From contig NC_134704.1 of assembly GCF_043290135.1 (NCBI RefSeq), forward strand, positions 23,775,501 to 23,839,500: a stretch of 64,000 nt of DNA. The letters run 5' to 3'. The notes below the pieces were generated by a model, which did not search any database, was not told the DNA's origin, and saw nothing but the letters and a program-made list of their open reading frames with translations. Each line of letters begins with the position of its first letter. Within the stretch, counting starts at the first letter, position 1. This DNA comes from Rhipicephalus microplus. Lineage: Eukaryota; Arthropoda; Arachnida; Ixodida; Ixodidae. Shown here piece by piece: positions 31,976 through 41,056 of the stretch. Position numbers and translations under genes: made by a program.

Positions 31976-32739
31976 GTAAAGCACACATCCTTTTTACATT
32001 CGCTTTCGGAGACAGCGATGCCTGCCCACGTAATGGTACGAAGAAAATTTTTAACGCACCAGGGACGATAAGGTCGTCTTAGATAAAGATAGCTCCAACG
32101 ATGGAAACGTCCTGCAGCATTATCTTCGAACTGCGTTTATCTACAACTTATTCAGCGCACTTTACTTATTAAAACATAGCCACAATAAAAAAAACAAAAA
32201 ATGCGCTTTCAGCTGAGAAAATAAGACAAAGGGACCTTAAAAAGATTTAGCGAAGAAACAAAGCGTGCGAAATGGTGAGAAGAGGCAACACGTAGCCTCA
32301 CTCTCCCAAATGGAAGTCAAAGGACCGAAGTCAACTGTAAGTTAGCAAGTTCTCGAGTCAGAAAATCGATACCCATATCGAGAAAGAGAGTCCCGAGCAA
32401 GCTCAGAAGCTTGCAGCTAAAGCACGGCTTAAGTAAACCAGTGCATCTGCGCGAAACACGTGTACGACGGCGCAAGTGTACGACGGCGCAACTGTGGTAT
32501 GTTGACTTATACCGGCTTGCCTGTCGTGTTTTCGTGTTGACACGCCGGCTTCGGCGTCGTTCGTAACGAGCGCTTCGCGCTCGCGGCGATTCCAATAAAG
32601 CTCGACCGAATGACAGCATAACGCCGAATGTGTCACTTCCCTCACACGTCGAGGAAGAAAAATAAAGCTAGAAATAGGGGAATAGGATATCGAATGGATG
32701 ACTTTTGTTTTTACACTTGAGCAAACGACGCGAATATAT
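31976..32739. other. Unassigned DNA with a 16-bp tandem duplication
   Basis: An exact duplication of GTGTACGACGGCGCAA lies at 32460-32475 and 32476-32491 in a GC-richer patch (32430-32620). No supported gene. Confidence 0.5.
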
Positions 32740-32930
32740 TTTTATTTTATTTATTTATTTACACAATACTGCAGACCTGAATTGGGTCCATGCAGGGGGG
32801 CAGCACATAAATTCATATATTCACAGACACCACAATGAAATGAAACAACTTTAAAAGACAAAAAAAGAATAATAATAGCATCAGAACAAAACAGAAGTAA
32901 TAATAGAGGACATAATGCGCACGCAAGAAC
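32740..32930 (-). mobile_element. LINE 3'-terminal fragment with (AATA)n tail
   Basis: On the minus strand 'CTGCAGTATTGTGTAAATAAATA' matches the 3' end of the large LINE at 45.8 kb (CTGCAGTATTGTGAAATAAATA). The adjoining A-rich UTR has similar character. No ORF remains. Confidence 0.7.
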
Positions 32931-32940
32931 ATTAGATGAT

Positions 32941-33216
32941 ACTCATACAAGATCGATCGATCGATTGATTGATATGTGGGGTTTAACGTCCCAAAACCAC
33001 CATATGATTATGAGAGAGGTCGTAGTGGAGGGCTCCGGAAATTTCGACCACCTGGTGTTCTTTAATGTGCACACAAATCTGAGCACACGGGCCTACAACA
33101 TTTCCGCCTACATCGAAAATGCAGCCGCCGCAGCCGGGATTCGAACCCGCGCCCTGCGGGTCAGCAGCCGAGTACCTTAGCCACTGGACCACCGCGGTGG
33201 GGCACTCATACAAGAT
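32941..33216 (-). mobile_element. Tick tRNA-SINE family 1, full-length, with 13-bp TSD
   Basis: A complete minus-strand SINE. The plus-strand reading starts with (GATC)n/(GATT)n and ends in the head 'GACCACCGCGGTGGGGC'. A perfect ACTCATACAAGAT duplication flanks it (32941-32953, 33204-33216). It is the cleanest insertion in the window. Confidence 0.95.
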
Positions 33217-33793
<577 letters not shown>

Positions 33794-33811
33794 GTGGCCG
33801 GGGAGATGGCT

Positions 33812-33883
33812 GTCGTGGTAGCTCAGTGGTAGAGCATCGAACGCGTCATTCGAAGGTCGCAGGTTCGGATCCTGCCCACGGCA
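33812..33883 (+). tRNA. tRNA-like SINE head (cloverleaf intact, not a functional tRNA)
   Basis: The acceptor stem GTCGTGG pairs with CCACGGC (one G-T pair). The D arm is GCTC-AGTGGTA-GAGC and the anticodon arm TCGAA-CGCGTCA-TTCGA. The T arm is GCAGG-TTCGGAT-CCTGC. Position 33 is G instead of the invariant U. The sequence continues straight into SINE body. A solo tRNA gene is therefore unlikely, but the internal pol III promoter may be intact. Confidence 0.7.
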
Positions 33884-34031
33884 AGTTATCTTTTCACTCA
33901 CTTTTCTTCCTATTTACATTACAATTCGGTCTAATATCTTCCGCTATACATTCCTTGGCATTATTGTCGGTTAGATCTTAATAATATTGTGTGAAACACA
34001 GAAAAACAAGCCCTTATGTATGCACTTCTTG

Positions 34032-34034
<3 letters not shown>
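33812..34034 (+). mobile_element. TA-tailed tRNA-SINE (family 4), full-length
   Basis: The head (33812-33883) folds as a complete tRNA cloverleaf. A body of about 150 bp follows (CATTCCTTGGCATTATTGTC, 'TAATATTGTGTGAAACAC', 'AACAAGCCCTTATGTATG'). The copy runs directly into (TA)n at 34035. The body matches the right part of the foldback at 36.03-36.18 kb, which is also followed by (TA)n, so (TA) looks like the family's tail. Confidence 0.82.
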
Positions 34035-34095
<61 letters not shown>

Positions 34096-35519
34096 TATAT
34101 TTAATCTGTGATGCATTATGTCATATTATAAATCTTGTATTTGGAACTGGGTTCTTCCCTACATCTCTGAAAAAAGCAAAAATTATTCCCGTGTTTAAAA
34201 AAGGCGACAAGCGTTTAATCTCCAATTACCGGCCTATAGTAATTATTTCATTCTTCAGTAAGGTCATAGAAAAGCTTTTTGCGGGACGTTTACGGTGTTA
34301 TCTAGACAAGTTTCACATTCTTTCTAACAAACAGTTCGGTTTCAGGCCCGGTTACTCAACTGAACTCGCCATGATATCGGTAACAGAGGAAATTAAAAAT
34401 GCTATTGACTGCGGTAGTGTTGTTGGAGGCGTTTTTCTTGACCTTTCAAAAGCATTTGATTCTATTTCGCACGACATTTTATTTCAGAAACTACAATCAA
34501 TTGGTGTATCTGGCGTTCCACTAGAACTAATTTGTAACTATTTGCGTGATCGAGAACAGGTGGTATATGTGTCCGGTACCTTTTCCAACCCCAAAACCAT
34601 AAACATCGGTGTTCCACAGGGTTCAATTTTGGGCCCGCTTTTATTTTTAATTTATATAAACGATCTTCCTCAATGTCTAGCACATTCGTCCTGTATACTC
34701 TATGCGGATGATACCACTATATTAACTACGGATAAAGACGTTGACTCGATGTTGTTTAAACTAAATACCGACCTGATAAATATCGTTAAATGGTTCAATA
34801 AGAATAAATTAAGCATAAATGCTAAAAAGTCAAACTTCGTTGTATTTTCGTCACCTAATCGAATTATACCTAGGAACCCCTCTGTCTTCGTAAGCGATAC
34901 TCAAATTCATTCTACCTCTAGTACAATGTTTCTCGGGGTCAAATTAGATGCACATTTAAAGTTCAATTCACATGTTTTAGAGCTTACGCGGAAAGCCGCA
35001 TATGCCATTAGAATATTTCTAAAAGTTTGCCCGTTCTTTCGTTTTGAAATATTGTTGTCACTTTACTATGCTTTCTTTCACAGCAACATAATCTATTGCA
35101 TTTCATCATGGGGAAATACGTATGCCACTCATTTATCAGCCATCCAACATCTTCAAAACCAAGCATTGAGAATAATAACGTTCAGTGGCTTCATGTCCGA
35201 TGCATCAGCCTTACTCTGTTCGCATGGAATTTTATCAGTTCAGAAGCTGACTAAATATTTTCTCGGCATTCTTATTTACAAATATGTGAACGGAAAACTT
35301 CCGATTCCTTTACTACACTCAAGTAAGTTTCCTCAGTCGTCATCGACTCGTTTTGCAAAGGCTAATAACTTCCTTTTACCCAAACCTAGAACTAATTATG
35401 GCAAGTTTACTACAAAATTTTCTTCTATTTCCCTGTGGAATTCTTTACCTTTGGAGATCAAAAATAGATCCCTCGAAATGTTTAAAAAAGGCTTGCGTTT
35501 GCACCTATTAAATTCTTAA
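33987..35519 (+). CDS. Non-LTR reverse transcriptase (CR1-like), 5'-truncated
   Basis: RNA-directed DNA polymerase of a LINE. Residues 1 to ~36 come from the SINE and (TA)n tract (poly Tyr-Ile) and are not part of the protein; retroelement sequence begins near residue 38. Motifs: 'KKAKIIPVFKKGD' (60-72), 'SNYRPI' (77-82), 'FLDLSKAFD' (148-156, first catalytic Asp 150), 'GVPQGSILGPLLFLIYINDL' (206-225) and 'YADD' (237-240). A thumb and C-terminal region ends with 'SLWNSLPLEIKNRSL'. About 470 codons carry no stop or frameshift, which argues for a young insertion of a recently active family. The N-terminal endonuclease is absent, so this copy is not autonomous. The ATG given is only the first in frame. 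Confidence 0.88.
34035..34101 (+). repeat. (TA)n microsatellite, SINE tail / LINE junction
   Basis: It is placed exactly between the end of the TA-tailed SINE and the 5' truncation point of the LINE. The first ~36 residues of the LINE's longest open frame come from the SINE and this tract. Confidence 0.95.
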
Positions 35520-35975
35520 TGCATGATACTATATGAACTGAATGTTATTGCATTTTTCTGTTAGTTTTTTGTGCTCATCGGTACACCTTGTATAACTTAT
35601 GTTCGCTATTTCGTGTTTATCTGTACAATTTGTATATCTTAAATTTTCTATCCTTACCGTAATAATGCTTGATATTATACAGAGTGAATGTTACTGCAGT
35701 TTCGTGTTAGTTTTTGCATGCTTAGCTGTACATTTTTTATAACTTACGTTCGCTATTTTGTGCTTATCTGTACATTTTGTATACCTTCAGATTTCTTTCC
35801 TTACCACTCTTTACTATTACGTTGTATCGCTCATGTATGATTTTATAGGAGGTCTCACTCACAGTCTCACGACTTTGAGACCTCCTTCTGTATTTGTACA
35901 TAACACATGCACTTGTATCACTTGTATTTCGATTCTGAATAAATTCTGAATTCTGAAAAAAATTCTGAATTCTGA
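34101..35975 (+). mobile_element. CR1-like LINE, 5'-truncated, RT frame intact
   Basis: It contains the RT from just before the fingers to the C-terminus. A 3' UTR follows with a 146-bp tandem duplication (35521-35666 and 35667-35812) and an 11-bp-arm hairpin (35847-35857 with 35876-35886). The 3' end is a run of ATTCTGAA-like octamers (35932-35975). Short tandem octamers at the 3' end, rather than poly-A, are characteristic of CR1-group elements. The endonuclease half is missing. Confidence 0.88.
35847..35886 (+). other. 3'-UTR hairpin of the CR1-like LINE
   Basis: AGGAGGTCTCA pairs perfectly with TGAGACCTCCT across an 18-nt loop, about 45 bp upstream of the octamer tail. CR1/L2-type RTs are thought to recognise a 3' structure of this kind; that role here is inference. 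Confidence 0.6.
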
Positions 35976-36118
35976 ATGAGATCTAACAGACAGTAATGCC
36001 AAGGAATGTACAGGGGAAGAATCAATGGAATCCACTTTTCTTTCTTCTTGTTTACATTCCATTGATTCTAATAACTTCCCCTGTACATTCCTTGGCATTA
36101 CTGTCTGTTAGATCTCAT
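35976..36118. repeat. Foldback palindrome made from SINE body
   Basis: The left arm 35976-36031 and right arm 36056-36118 are perfect inverted copies except for 7 nt present only in the right arm. The 24-bp spacer (CCACTTTTCTTTCTTCTTG...) is normal SINE body, so the right arm and spacer belong to a head-less family-4 SINE. The left arm is an inverted duplicate of it. Near-identity of the arms implies recent origin or ongoing conversion. Confidence 0.92.
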
Positions 36119-36172
36119 TAATATTGTGTTAAAACACGGAAAAACGAGCCCTTAGGTATACACTTCTTTCCC

Positions 36173-36177
<5 letters not shown>
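36032..36177 (+). mobile_element. TA-tailed tRNA-SINE (family 4), head-less copy
   Basis: Body only: ACTTTTCTTTCTTC, CATTCCTTGGCATTACTGTC, 'AAAACACGGAAAAACGAGCCC', then (TA)n at 36177. The tRNA-like head seen at 33.8 kb is missing; an inverted duplicate of the body lies in its place. Confidence 0.8.

Positions 36178-36252
<75 letters not shown>
36177..36252 (+). repeat. (TA)n microsatellite, SINE tail / Penelope 3' junction
   Basis: It sits between the 3' end of the head-less SINE (from the left) and the 3' end of the minus-strand Penelope-like element (from the right). Confidence 0.95.
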
Positions 36253-36255
<3 letters not shown>

Positions 36256-36302
36256 GGAATAAAGGAGCACACTTACGAAAATTTGATAATTGTTTACTCT
36301 AC

Positions 36303-36330
36303 GTTTCGGCCGTGGCACGGCCTTCGTCAG
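36303..36330 (-). ncRNA. Hammerhead-ribozyme-like core in PLE 3' region
   Basis: On the minus strand the core box CTGACGA (36324-36330) is followed by A, a perfect 7-bp stem GGCCGTG / CACGGCC with a 1-nt spacer (foldable as 5 bp plus loop), and the core box GAAAC (36303-36307). This is the order CUGANGA - stem II - GAAA of hammerhead ribozymes, which are established for Penelope-like elements. One extra A precedes stem II, and I could not pair a convincing stem I, so activity is uncertain. Confidence 0.6.
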
Positions 36331-36625
36331 GATGAACAGAAATACGAGTATGTGGCCACTTTTATGGGCAGGCATGAACACGTCAGTACAAAACACGTGC
36401 GATCAGCATGTGAGTGTCACAAAAATTCTTTTAAACAGCCGTGACTACACTACAAACCATTAAAATCTAATACAATAGACAAGATTGTGGGCATGTAAAA
36501 GGTATTTGTAACATTCACCATTGACGACGAGGATCACGCATGAAAAAAATAAACATGTGATAACCTTTAGGAAGTATATTATACGTCAGGGATGCTTCTT
36601 TAAATATTTCTCAAAATTTCGGACG

Positions 36626-37216
36626 TCAGGGCATCGTAGAAAGGCATGACACTTTTCCTACGCATTCGTTAATGCCGGATAACAGACTGTTGAACTTGTG
36701 AATCAAGAACGATTCTCGAATTTCGCGATCATGGTGCGATTTAAAGCCAGATTCTAATAGTGTTACCATAATCTTGTCAAACGAATGACCTGGTAGATGA
36801 CAATGCTTGGACAATGGAAGATGTGGCAAACTGTTTACGTGTGATTTGTGGTTGTTGAAACGGATGCGAAAAGATGTCTCGGTTTGACCGATGTATTGCA
36901 TGTGGCAGATTGAGCATTCAAGTAAGTAAATGATGTTGCTGCTATCGCAGTTTAAGTCCCCTTTAATCCTAAGTGAAAAGTTAGATGCCGTGCTTTTAGC
37001 AACAGTTGCAGTGGTCATGTGCGCACAAACTTTACATCGCGTTTTTTTACAGGGGTAACAACCAACGGGAGCAATGAATCTAGTCTTGGAAGAAGTTACC
37101 ATGTCGCGCAAGTTCCTTAATCTCCGATATACAACCCGCGGTGATTCAGTGAAGATGTCCTTAAGCCGATCGCTCTGTGTCAGTATGTTGTAATGCTTTC
37201 TGAATATATGCGACAC
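36626..37216 (-). pseudogene. PLE C-terminal half: zinc cluster and GIY-YIG endonuclease
   Basis: The endonuclease nicks target DNA for PLE integration. The residues given count from the first methionine after the second TAG. A four-cysteine cluster is formed by C53, C56, C61 and C64 ('CYPCKKTRCKVC'), as in PLE linker regions. GIY-YIG follows as 'IIYLLECSICHMQYIGQT' (95-112), with R119, H123 and a candidate catalytic Glu 168 ('REIRESFLI'). The terminus is 'LLSGINE...'. The domain looks intact. It is in the same frame as the RT segment upstream, so it is one protein cut by nonsense mutations, not a separate gene. Host GIY-YIG proteins lack the PLE RT neighbour. Confidence 0.88.
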
Positions 37217-38065
37217 GTTAGGAATAGATGCAGAATGCGTTAGAACGAGGTTGGTTCGGGAAGGTGGCGCTAATCGCTTGTCTTTACTGATGAGCTCTTT
37301 CCGATCGAGACATTTGGCCCGTTGGAGAGCGTCGTCAATTATTTGTGAAGGATATTGTTGTTCGGTTAATGCTTTACGGAGCTAGTCACAGTTGCGAGTG
37401 AAATCCCTGTTGTCCGAACAAATTCTTTTAAAACGGATAGCTTGGCTATAGGGGATACTTGTTTTGCAGTGTTTGACATGGCTACTTTTAAAATGAAGAT
37501 ATCTTTGTCGGTCTGTGGGCTTCCTGTATAGGTTTGTCGTTAGTTTACCATTGCTTAAAGCTACATTGACGTCAAGGAAGTTTATGGTGACTGGTGAATA
37601 AGAGTGGGAAAAGGAGATGGATGGTTCTACTTTGTTAAAGTCTGCAATGAAAGAATGTAATGCCGCTTCACCACGGTGCCAAACTAAGAAAATGTCGTCA
37701 ATGAAGCGTTTCTAATAAAGTGGTTTAAGGTCACGAGTGGCGAGAAAGTTATTTTCTAGAATGCCCATGAAGATGTTCGCATAATTGAGACCTATTTTTG
37801 TGCCCATCGAGGTGCCGCTGGTTTGAACATAATGTTCACCGTTAAATTCAAGGTTGTTAAGCTCGAGTATCAGTGATAAAATAGTGCCCAAGGTGGAACC
37901 GTCGATGGGTTTGTCATTTACCAAGTCATTGTATGCTTGGAGTACAGAACGAATCCCGTCCGCATGGGGTATATTTGTGTACAGTGACACCACATCTATT
38001 GTGACGAGAAGAGCCTCACTCGGACGGTTCCATCGACGGTTCCATCCGTCCGTCCGTCCGTCCAT
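37217..38065 (-). pseudogene. PLE reverse transcriptase segment with two TAG stops
   Basis: The frame contains RT motif A 'TIDVVSLYTNIPH', the 'GTSMGTKIGLNYANIFMG' motif B region, then TAG at 37712-37714. Motif C 'FIDDIF' follows, with the catalytic Asp pair at 37694-37699. RT thumb and linker come next, with a second TAG at 37382-37384, continuing into the endonuclease half. No frameshift occurs between the RT and endonuclease segments. Residues encoded upstream of about 38030 derive from the adjacent microsatellite. The N-terminal RT motifs are lost. This copy cannot make a full protein unless TAG is read through, for which there is no evidence. Confidence 0.88.
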
Positions 38066-38110
38066 CCGTCCGTCCGTCCGTCCGTCCGTGCGTCTGTCTG
38101 CCTGCCTGCC

Positions 38111-38191
<81 letters not shown>

Positions 38192-38356
38192 GTCTGTCTG
38201 TCTGTCCGTGCGTCTATTTGTCTGTCTGTCACTGTCCTACCATCCATGCGTCTATTCGTCTGTCTGCCTGCCTGCTTGCCTGCCTGCCTGCTTGCCTGCC
38301 TGCCTGCCTGCTCGGCTGTCCATACGTCCGTCCGTTCATCCGTCCGTCCGTCTGTG
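38031..38356 (+). repeat. Compound (CCGT)n/(CTGT)n/(CTGC)n microsatellite
   Basis: About 320 bp of CCGT, CTGT and CTGC tetranucleotides with interruptions. The purest (CTGT)n part is about 38108-38205. It marks the 5' end of the PLE. Long Cys/Leu/Ser and Asp/Arg/Gln/Thr open frames through it are artefacts. Confidence 0.95.
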
Positions 38357-38550
38357 AGTGGCCTTAAAATGAAACCTCATAGCGGACGCTGACACTAGGC
38401 AAGAGTACGGCGCACAGTTTCGCAGTGTGAGACGAGCAGTCTAAGCACTTTTACATGCGAAGCAGCTTACAACCGAGTTCAATTCGAGGTTCGTGGCCAC
38501 CCATACCGCGCATTCGCAAAAGCTGACCCAACCAATGCTAGAACGCACTC
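38357..38550. other. Unassigned DNA between microsatellite and LINE fragment
   Basis: No gene or named repeat seen. Confidence 0.4.
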
Positions 38551-39051
38551 AAGTGGAGCATTCATATTGAAAACACATGCGCAAAAGCATTTAAAACACT
38601 CGGGTTTCTGTGCAGGAAGTTAGCTATGGCTCCGAAATCCGTCAACATAACTGCCTATAAAACTATAGTGCATCCCATGCTTGAATATGACCGTATAGTT
38701 TTGAACCCCGGCCATGTATACCTTGCAGATAGACTAGAAAGAATCCAAAATAAAGCACCAACTTTTTCAAAATATTCCTTAATAATAGCATCATTGCTCT
38801 TCGAAATGCCTCAGGAATTTTTATGCTTGCTTGTCGGCAGTAGGTAGTGAAATTTCTCTTTTTTTGCTTCACAACAATAACATCATCACAGACAAGCACG
38901 AACACTTGAAACTAGCGCACCACTATTACAGTAGAAATTTTTATGAGAAGCACCTTAAGCAATACGTCACACGCTGTGACACATTCAAAATTTCATTTTT
39001 TCAGGCTTCCATTGAAATATGCAACACATTGCCCCAAGATATTATGGCCAT
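38551..39051 (+). pseudogene. LINE ORF2 C-terminal remnant, frameshifted
   Basis: The first frame encodes 'CAKAFKTLGFLCRKLAMA', then 'YKTIVHPMLEYDRIVLNP', then 'DRLERIQNKA'. This is the block that follows the RT palm in CR1/Jockey elements; compare 'PKLEYASVVWDPYTK' in the intact LINE at 46 kb. After a stop near 38845 the homology continues in a second frame ('HYYSRNFYEKHLKQYVTRC', then 'FKISFFQASIEICNTLP'), the 'FFP.T...WNSLP' region. At least one frameshift, plus the palindrome, disables it. Confidence 0.8.
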
Positions 39052-39082
39052 ATCTTGGGGCAATGTGTTGCATATTTCAATG
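39010..39082. repeat. Perfect 31-bp palindrome with 11-nt loop
   Basis: Arm 39010-39040 and arm 39052-39082 are exact reverse complements, separated by ATTATGGCCAT. Immediately downstream, 39085-39102 repeats CCAAGATATTATGGCCAT exactly as at 39034-39051. The expected LINE sequence was copied forward, then backward, then resumed. Confidence 0.97.
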
Positions 39083-39480
39083 CTCCAAGATATTATGGCC
39101 ATCCAACCTCTCCTTACATACATTTATTAAAAAAATATTATGGCCATAGATAGCGTGGACTGTTCTGCGCAAAAAGTAGAGGAGTATATTCGTACGACAT
39201 AACATAGTGGCGCTTTTTCTAACTTTATTTTTTTATATTTAGACTATGAGACTTACGAGTTATTTGTTTCTTTGTTTGTCATTACTAATGTCTAGTTTCA
39301 TTTAGTGTACATTTTAGCCGTTTCCTCTCTGATGACGAGAGTTGCCATACTTTATTTTAGTTGTTATAAACACCTAGTTTGACTCTTCTTACAGTGTACT
39401 ACCCCTCTACTTCCCCTCCTTATGATGGCCCGTGAAGGCTGACAGCACCTGGCAACTGAAAATAAAATAAATAAAAATAA

Positions 39481-39679
39481 ATATAGCAACGTTTTTCGGA
39501 ATTCAAGTTAAGGTTCAACACGAGAAGAACGCCGGCGAGATGCAGGATTACAATTGTGTTCCTTCATTGATTTTTACTGGAGCTAAGTTTGAATATCGCG
39601 TAGGTAATCTGTTTCCCGAGCAGTTTGTAGCACCCTCTCTCGCTGGACTAACGAAACAGACGGATGACGCTCGTCCGCC
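39481..39679. other. Unassigned DNA
   Basis: No gene; this is the stretch between the LINE tail and the next SINE. Confidence 0.4.
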
Positions 39680-39896
39680 ACGGGAGTGTAACGGTTACGG
39701 TGCGCGGCTTCGGACCGAAGGTCGAGGGTTCGATTCCGGCCCGCGGTGCTTGCATTTCGGCGCTGGTGAATGCTAGAGGCCCGTGTACTGTGCTATGTCA
39801 GCGCGTGGTAAAGAATTTTTCCAGAAATTTCCAGAACATTCCACTGTGGCGTGCTTCATAATAAATCAGATGGTGGTTTCGACGCGTAAAACCCAA

Positions 39897-39898
<2 letters not shown>
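39680..39898 (+). mobile_element. Tick tRNA-SINE family 2 with (ATT)n tail
   Basis: The head (GTGTAACGGTTACGGTGCGC, B box GGGTTCGATTCC) is followed by a body with 'TACTGTGCTATGTCAGCGCG' and 'GTGGTTTCGACGCGTAAAACC'. It runs straight into 160 bp of ATT repeats. Confidence 0.82.
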
Positions 39899-39936
<38 letters not shown>

Positions 39937-39960
39937 TATTATTGTTGTTGTTGTTATTAA

Positions 39961-40058
<98 letters not shown>
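39898..40058 (+). repeat. (ATT)n microsatellite grown from a SINE tail
   Basis: ATT repeats with an internal (GTT)n stretch at about 39943-39955. They begin at the last base of the family-2 SINE body. Confidence 0.95.
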
Positions 40059-40059
<1 letters not shown>

Positions 40060-40342
40060 GAATAACCGTTGGATGAAGCATACGCATGAAGTGGTCTTCT
40101 GTTCTTGCTCGACTCGACGCAATTTTATATGTACATATAGAAAACACGCAACAATTTTGCGGAATGCGAACATACTCAGATAAATGGGCTGTGAAAGAGT
40201 AAACCTGTTGCGATAGCAATCGCTTCGCGAAATTAAAAACTAGTGCTAAAGAAGAACAGGCATAATAATAAACGTCGCAATAAATCATTTTGGAACGAAA
40301 TTTGAACTACTCAGAAATAATGATGCCTGCAGTTCTACGTGC
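40059..40342. other. Unassigned DNA
   Basis: No gene or named repeat. Confidence 0.4.
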
Positions 40343-40420
40343 CAAATAGTGGAGGGCTCCGGAAATTTTGACCATCTGGTGTTCTTTAATGTGTACTAAC
40401 ATCGTAGTACAGTACACGCA
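40343..40420 (-). mobile_element. Tick tRNA-SINE family 2, internal fragment
   Basis: It reads AGTGGAGGGCTCCGGAAATT, 'CTGGTGTTCTTTAATGTG', 'ACTAACATCGTAGTAC' on the plus strand. Both ends are missing. Confidence 0.7.
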
Positions 40421-40938
40421 TTCATTGCATTGGCCTAATTGTTAATTGTATACACTTAGGCTAACCTTACGGCATACGGAAACTTGAGAGAGTTAGGTTG
40501 AATGTGCACACATTAACCACGCAATAACTTTGCTAGCCCGTTCAACAAGACACCCAGGACTACCTTAATGAAATGGCTATTCCTGCGTCTAGAGGCTTTT
40601 CGCACCCAGAGCCCAACCTTGAACGTACGGATTACAGCTCCTGCAACCTTAATTTCTTCGCTTGAGAGGCTCGCTTCCTATTCTCTCTCAGCAGCGTTTT
40701 CCTTCGCTTCTCTCTTTTCACACCACGCGAGAAAACCCCTCCCGGTTTGAGCTAGTGCACCGTCCCTTTCGCCTATGGAACGCGCTATATGGAGCAACGG
40801 ACAAGAAGAATCACCACGTCTCAGAGGGTGCCTTCATACTATGCCTCGCTGCTGCTGTAGCGCCCTCTGCTTCAGGGGGAGAGAAGGGGTTGGCGAAGAG
40901 CGGATGAGGGAGCGCAATCACCACCGCAAATCTCTCGA
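40421..40938. other. Unassigned DNA
   Basis: Plus-strand open frames at 40568-41335 overlap in different frames and show no domain. Confidence 0.4.
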
Positions 40939-41056
40939 GAAGCGCGTCTTTACAAGCAGCGAAGCGCGTCTTTACAAGCAGCGAAGCGCGTCATTACAAG
41001 CAGCGAAGCGCGCCTTTACAAGCAGCGAAGCGCGTCATTACAAGCAGCGAAGCGCG
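40939..41056 (+). repeat. 22-bp minisatellite, 5.4 copies
   Basis: The unit GAAGCGCGTCTTTACAAGCAGC (a variant has CATTAC, another GCCTTT) starts at 40939, 40961, 40983, 41005 and 41027, with a partial at 41049. Because 22 is not a multiple of 3, an open frame through it shows a 22-residue repeat read in three phases. That is an artefact of the array, not a protein repeat. Confidence 0.97.

Larger units (their letters stand above)
36253..38030 (-). mobile_element. Penelope-like element (PLE), 5'-truncated
   Basis: A retroelement with the RT plus GIY-YIG architecture unique to endonuclease-bearing PLEs. It is truncated at its 5' side inside the RT, at a CCGT/CTGT microsatellite (about 38030). 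Its 3' UTR (36253-36625) holds a hammerhead-like motif and abuts (TA)n. The reading frame is continuous from the microsatellite to 36626, interrupted only by two TAG codons. No second (pseudo-LTR) copy of its 3' region is seen nearby. Confidence 0.9.
38551..39480 (+). mobile_element. LINE (Jockey/CR1-group) 3' fragment
   Basis: It contains the RT C-terminal region and a 3' UTR ending in an (AATAA)n-type tail (about 39458-39480). It is 5'-truncated beyond the catalytic RT motifs, frameshifted once, and carries a perfect palindrome at 39010-39082. Confidence 0.8.

Noticed and set aside
33899..36177. Direct repeats flanking the LINE at 34.1-35.9 kb, as possible LTRs
   Set aside because: The repeated segments are two copies of the same TA-tailed SINE body, one with a tRNA head. 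The enclosed RT is of the non-LTR type and there is no integrase or protease.
36626..37216. Host GIY-YIG nuclease (SLX1-like) gene
   Set aside because: It is in frame with a PLE reverse transcriptase and has the PLE-type cysteine cluster directly upstream; no introns or host gene context.
37854..38357. Open frames rich in Ser/Val/Cys/Leu or Asp/Arg/Gln/Thr
   Set aside because: They come from the CTGT/CCGT tetranucleotide tract, and part of the plus-strand frame is antisense to the PLE reverse transcriptase.
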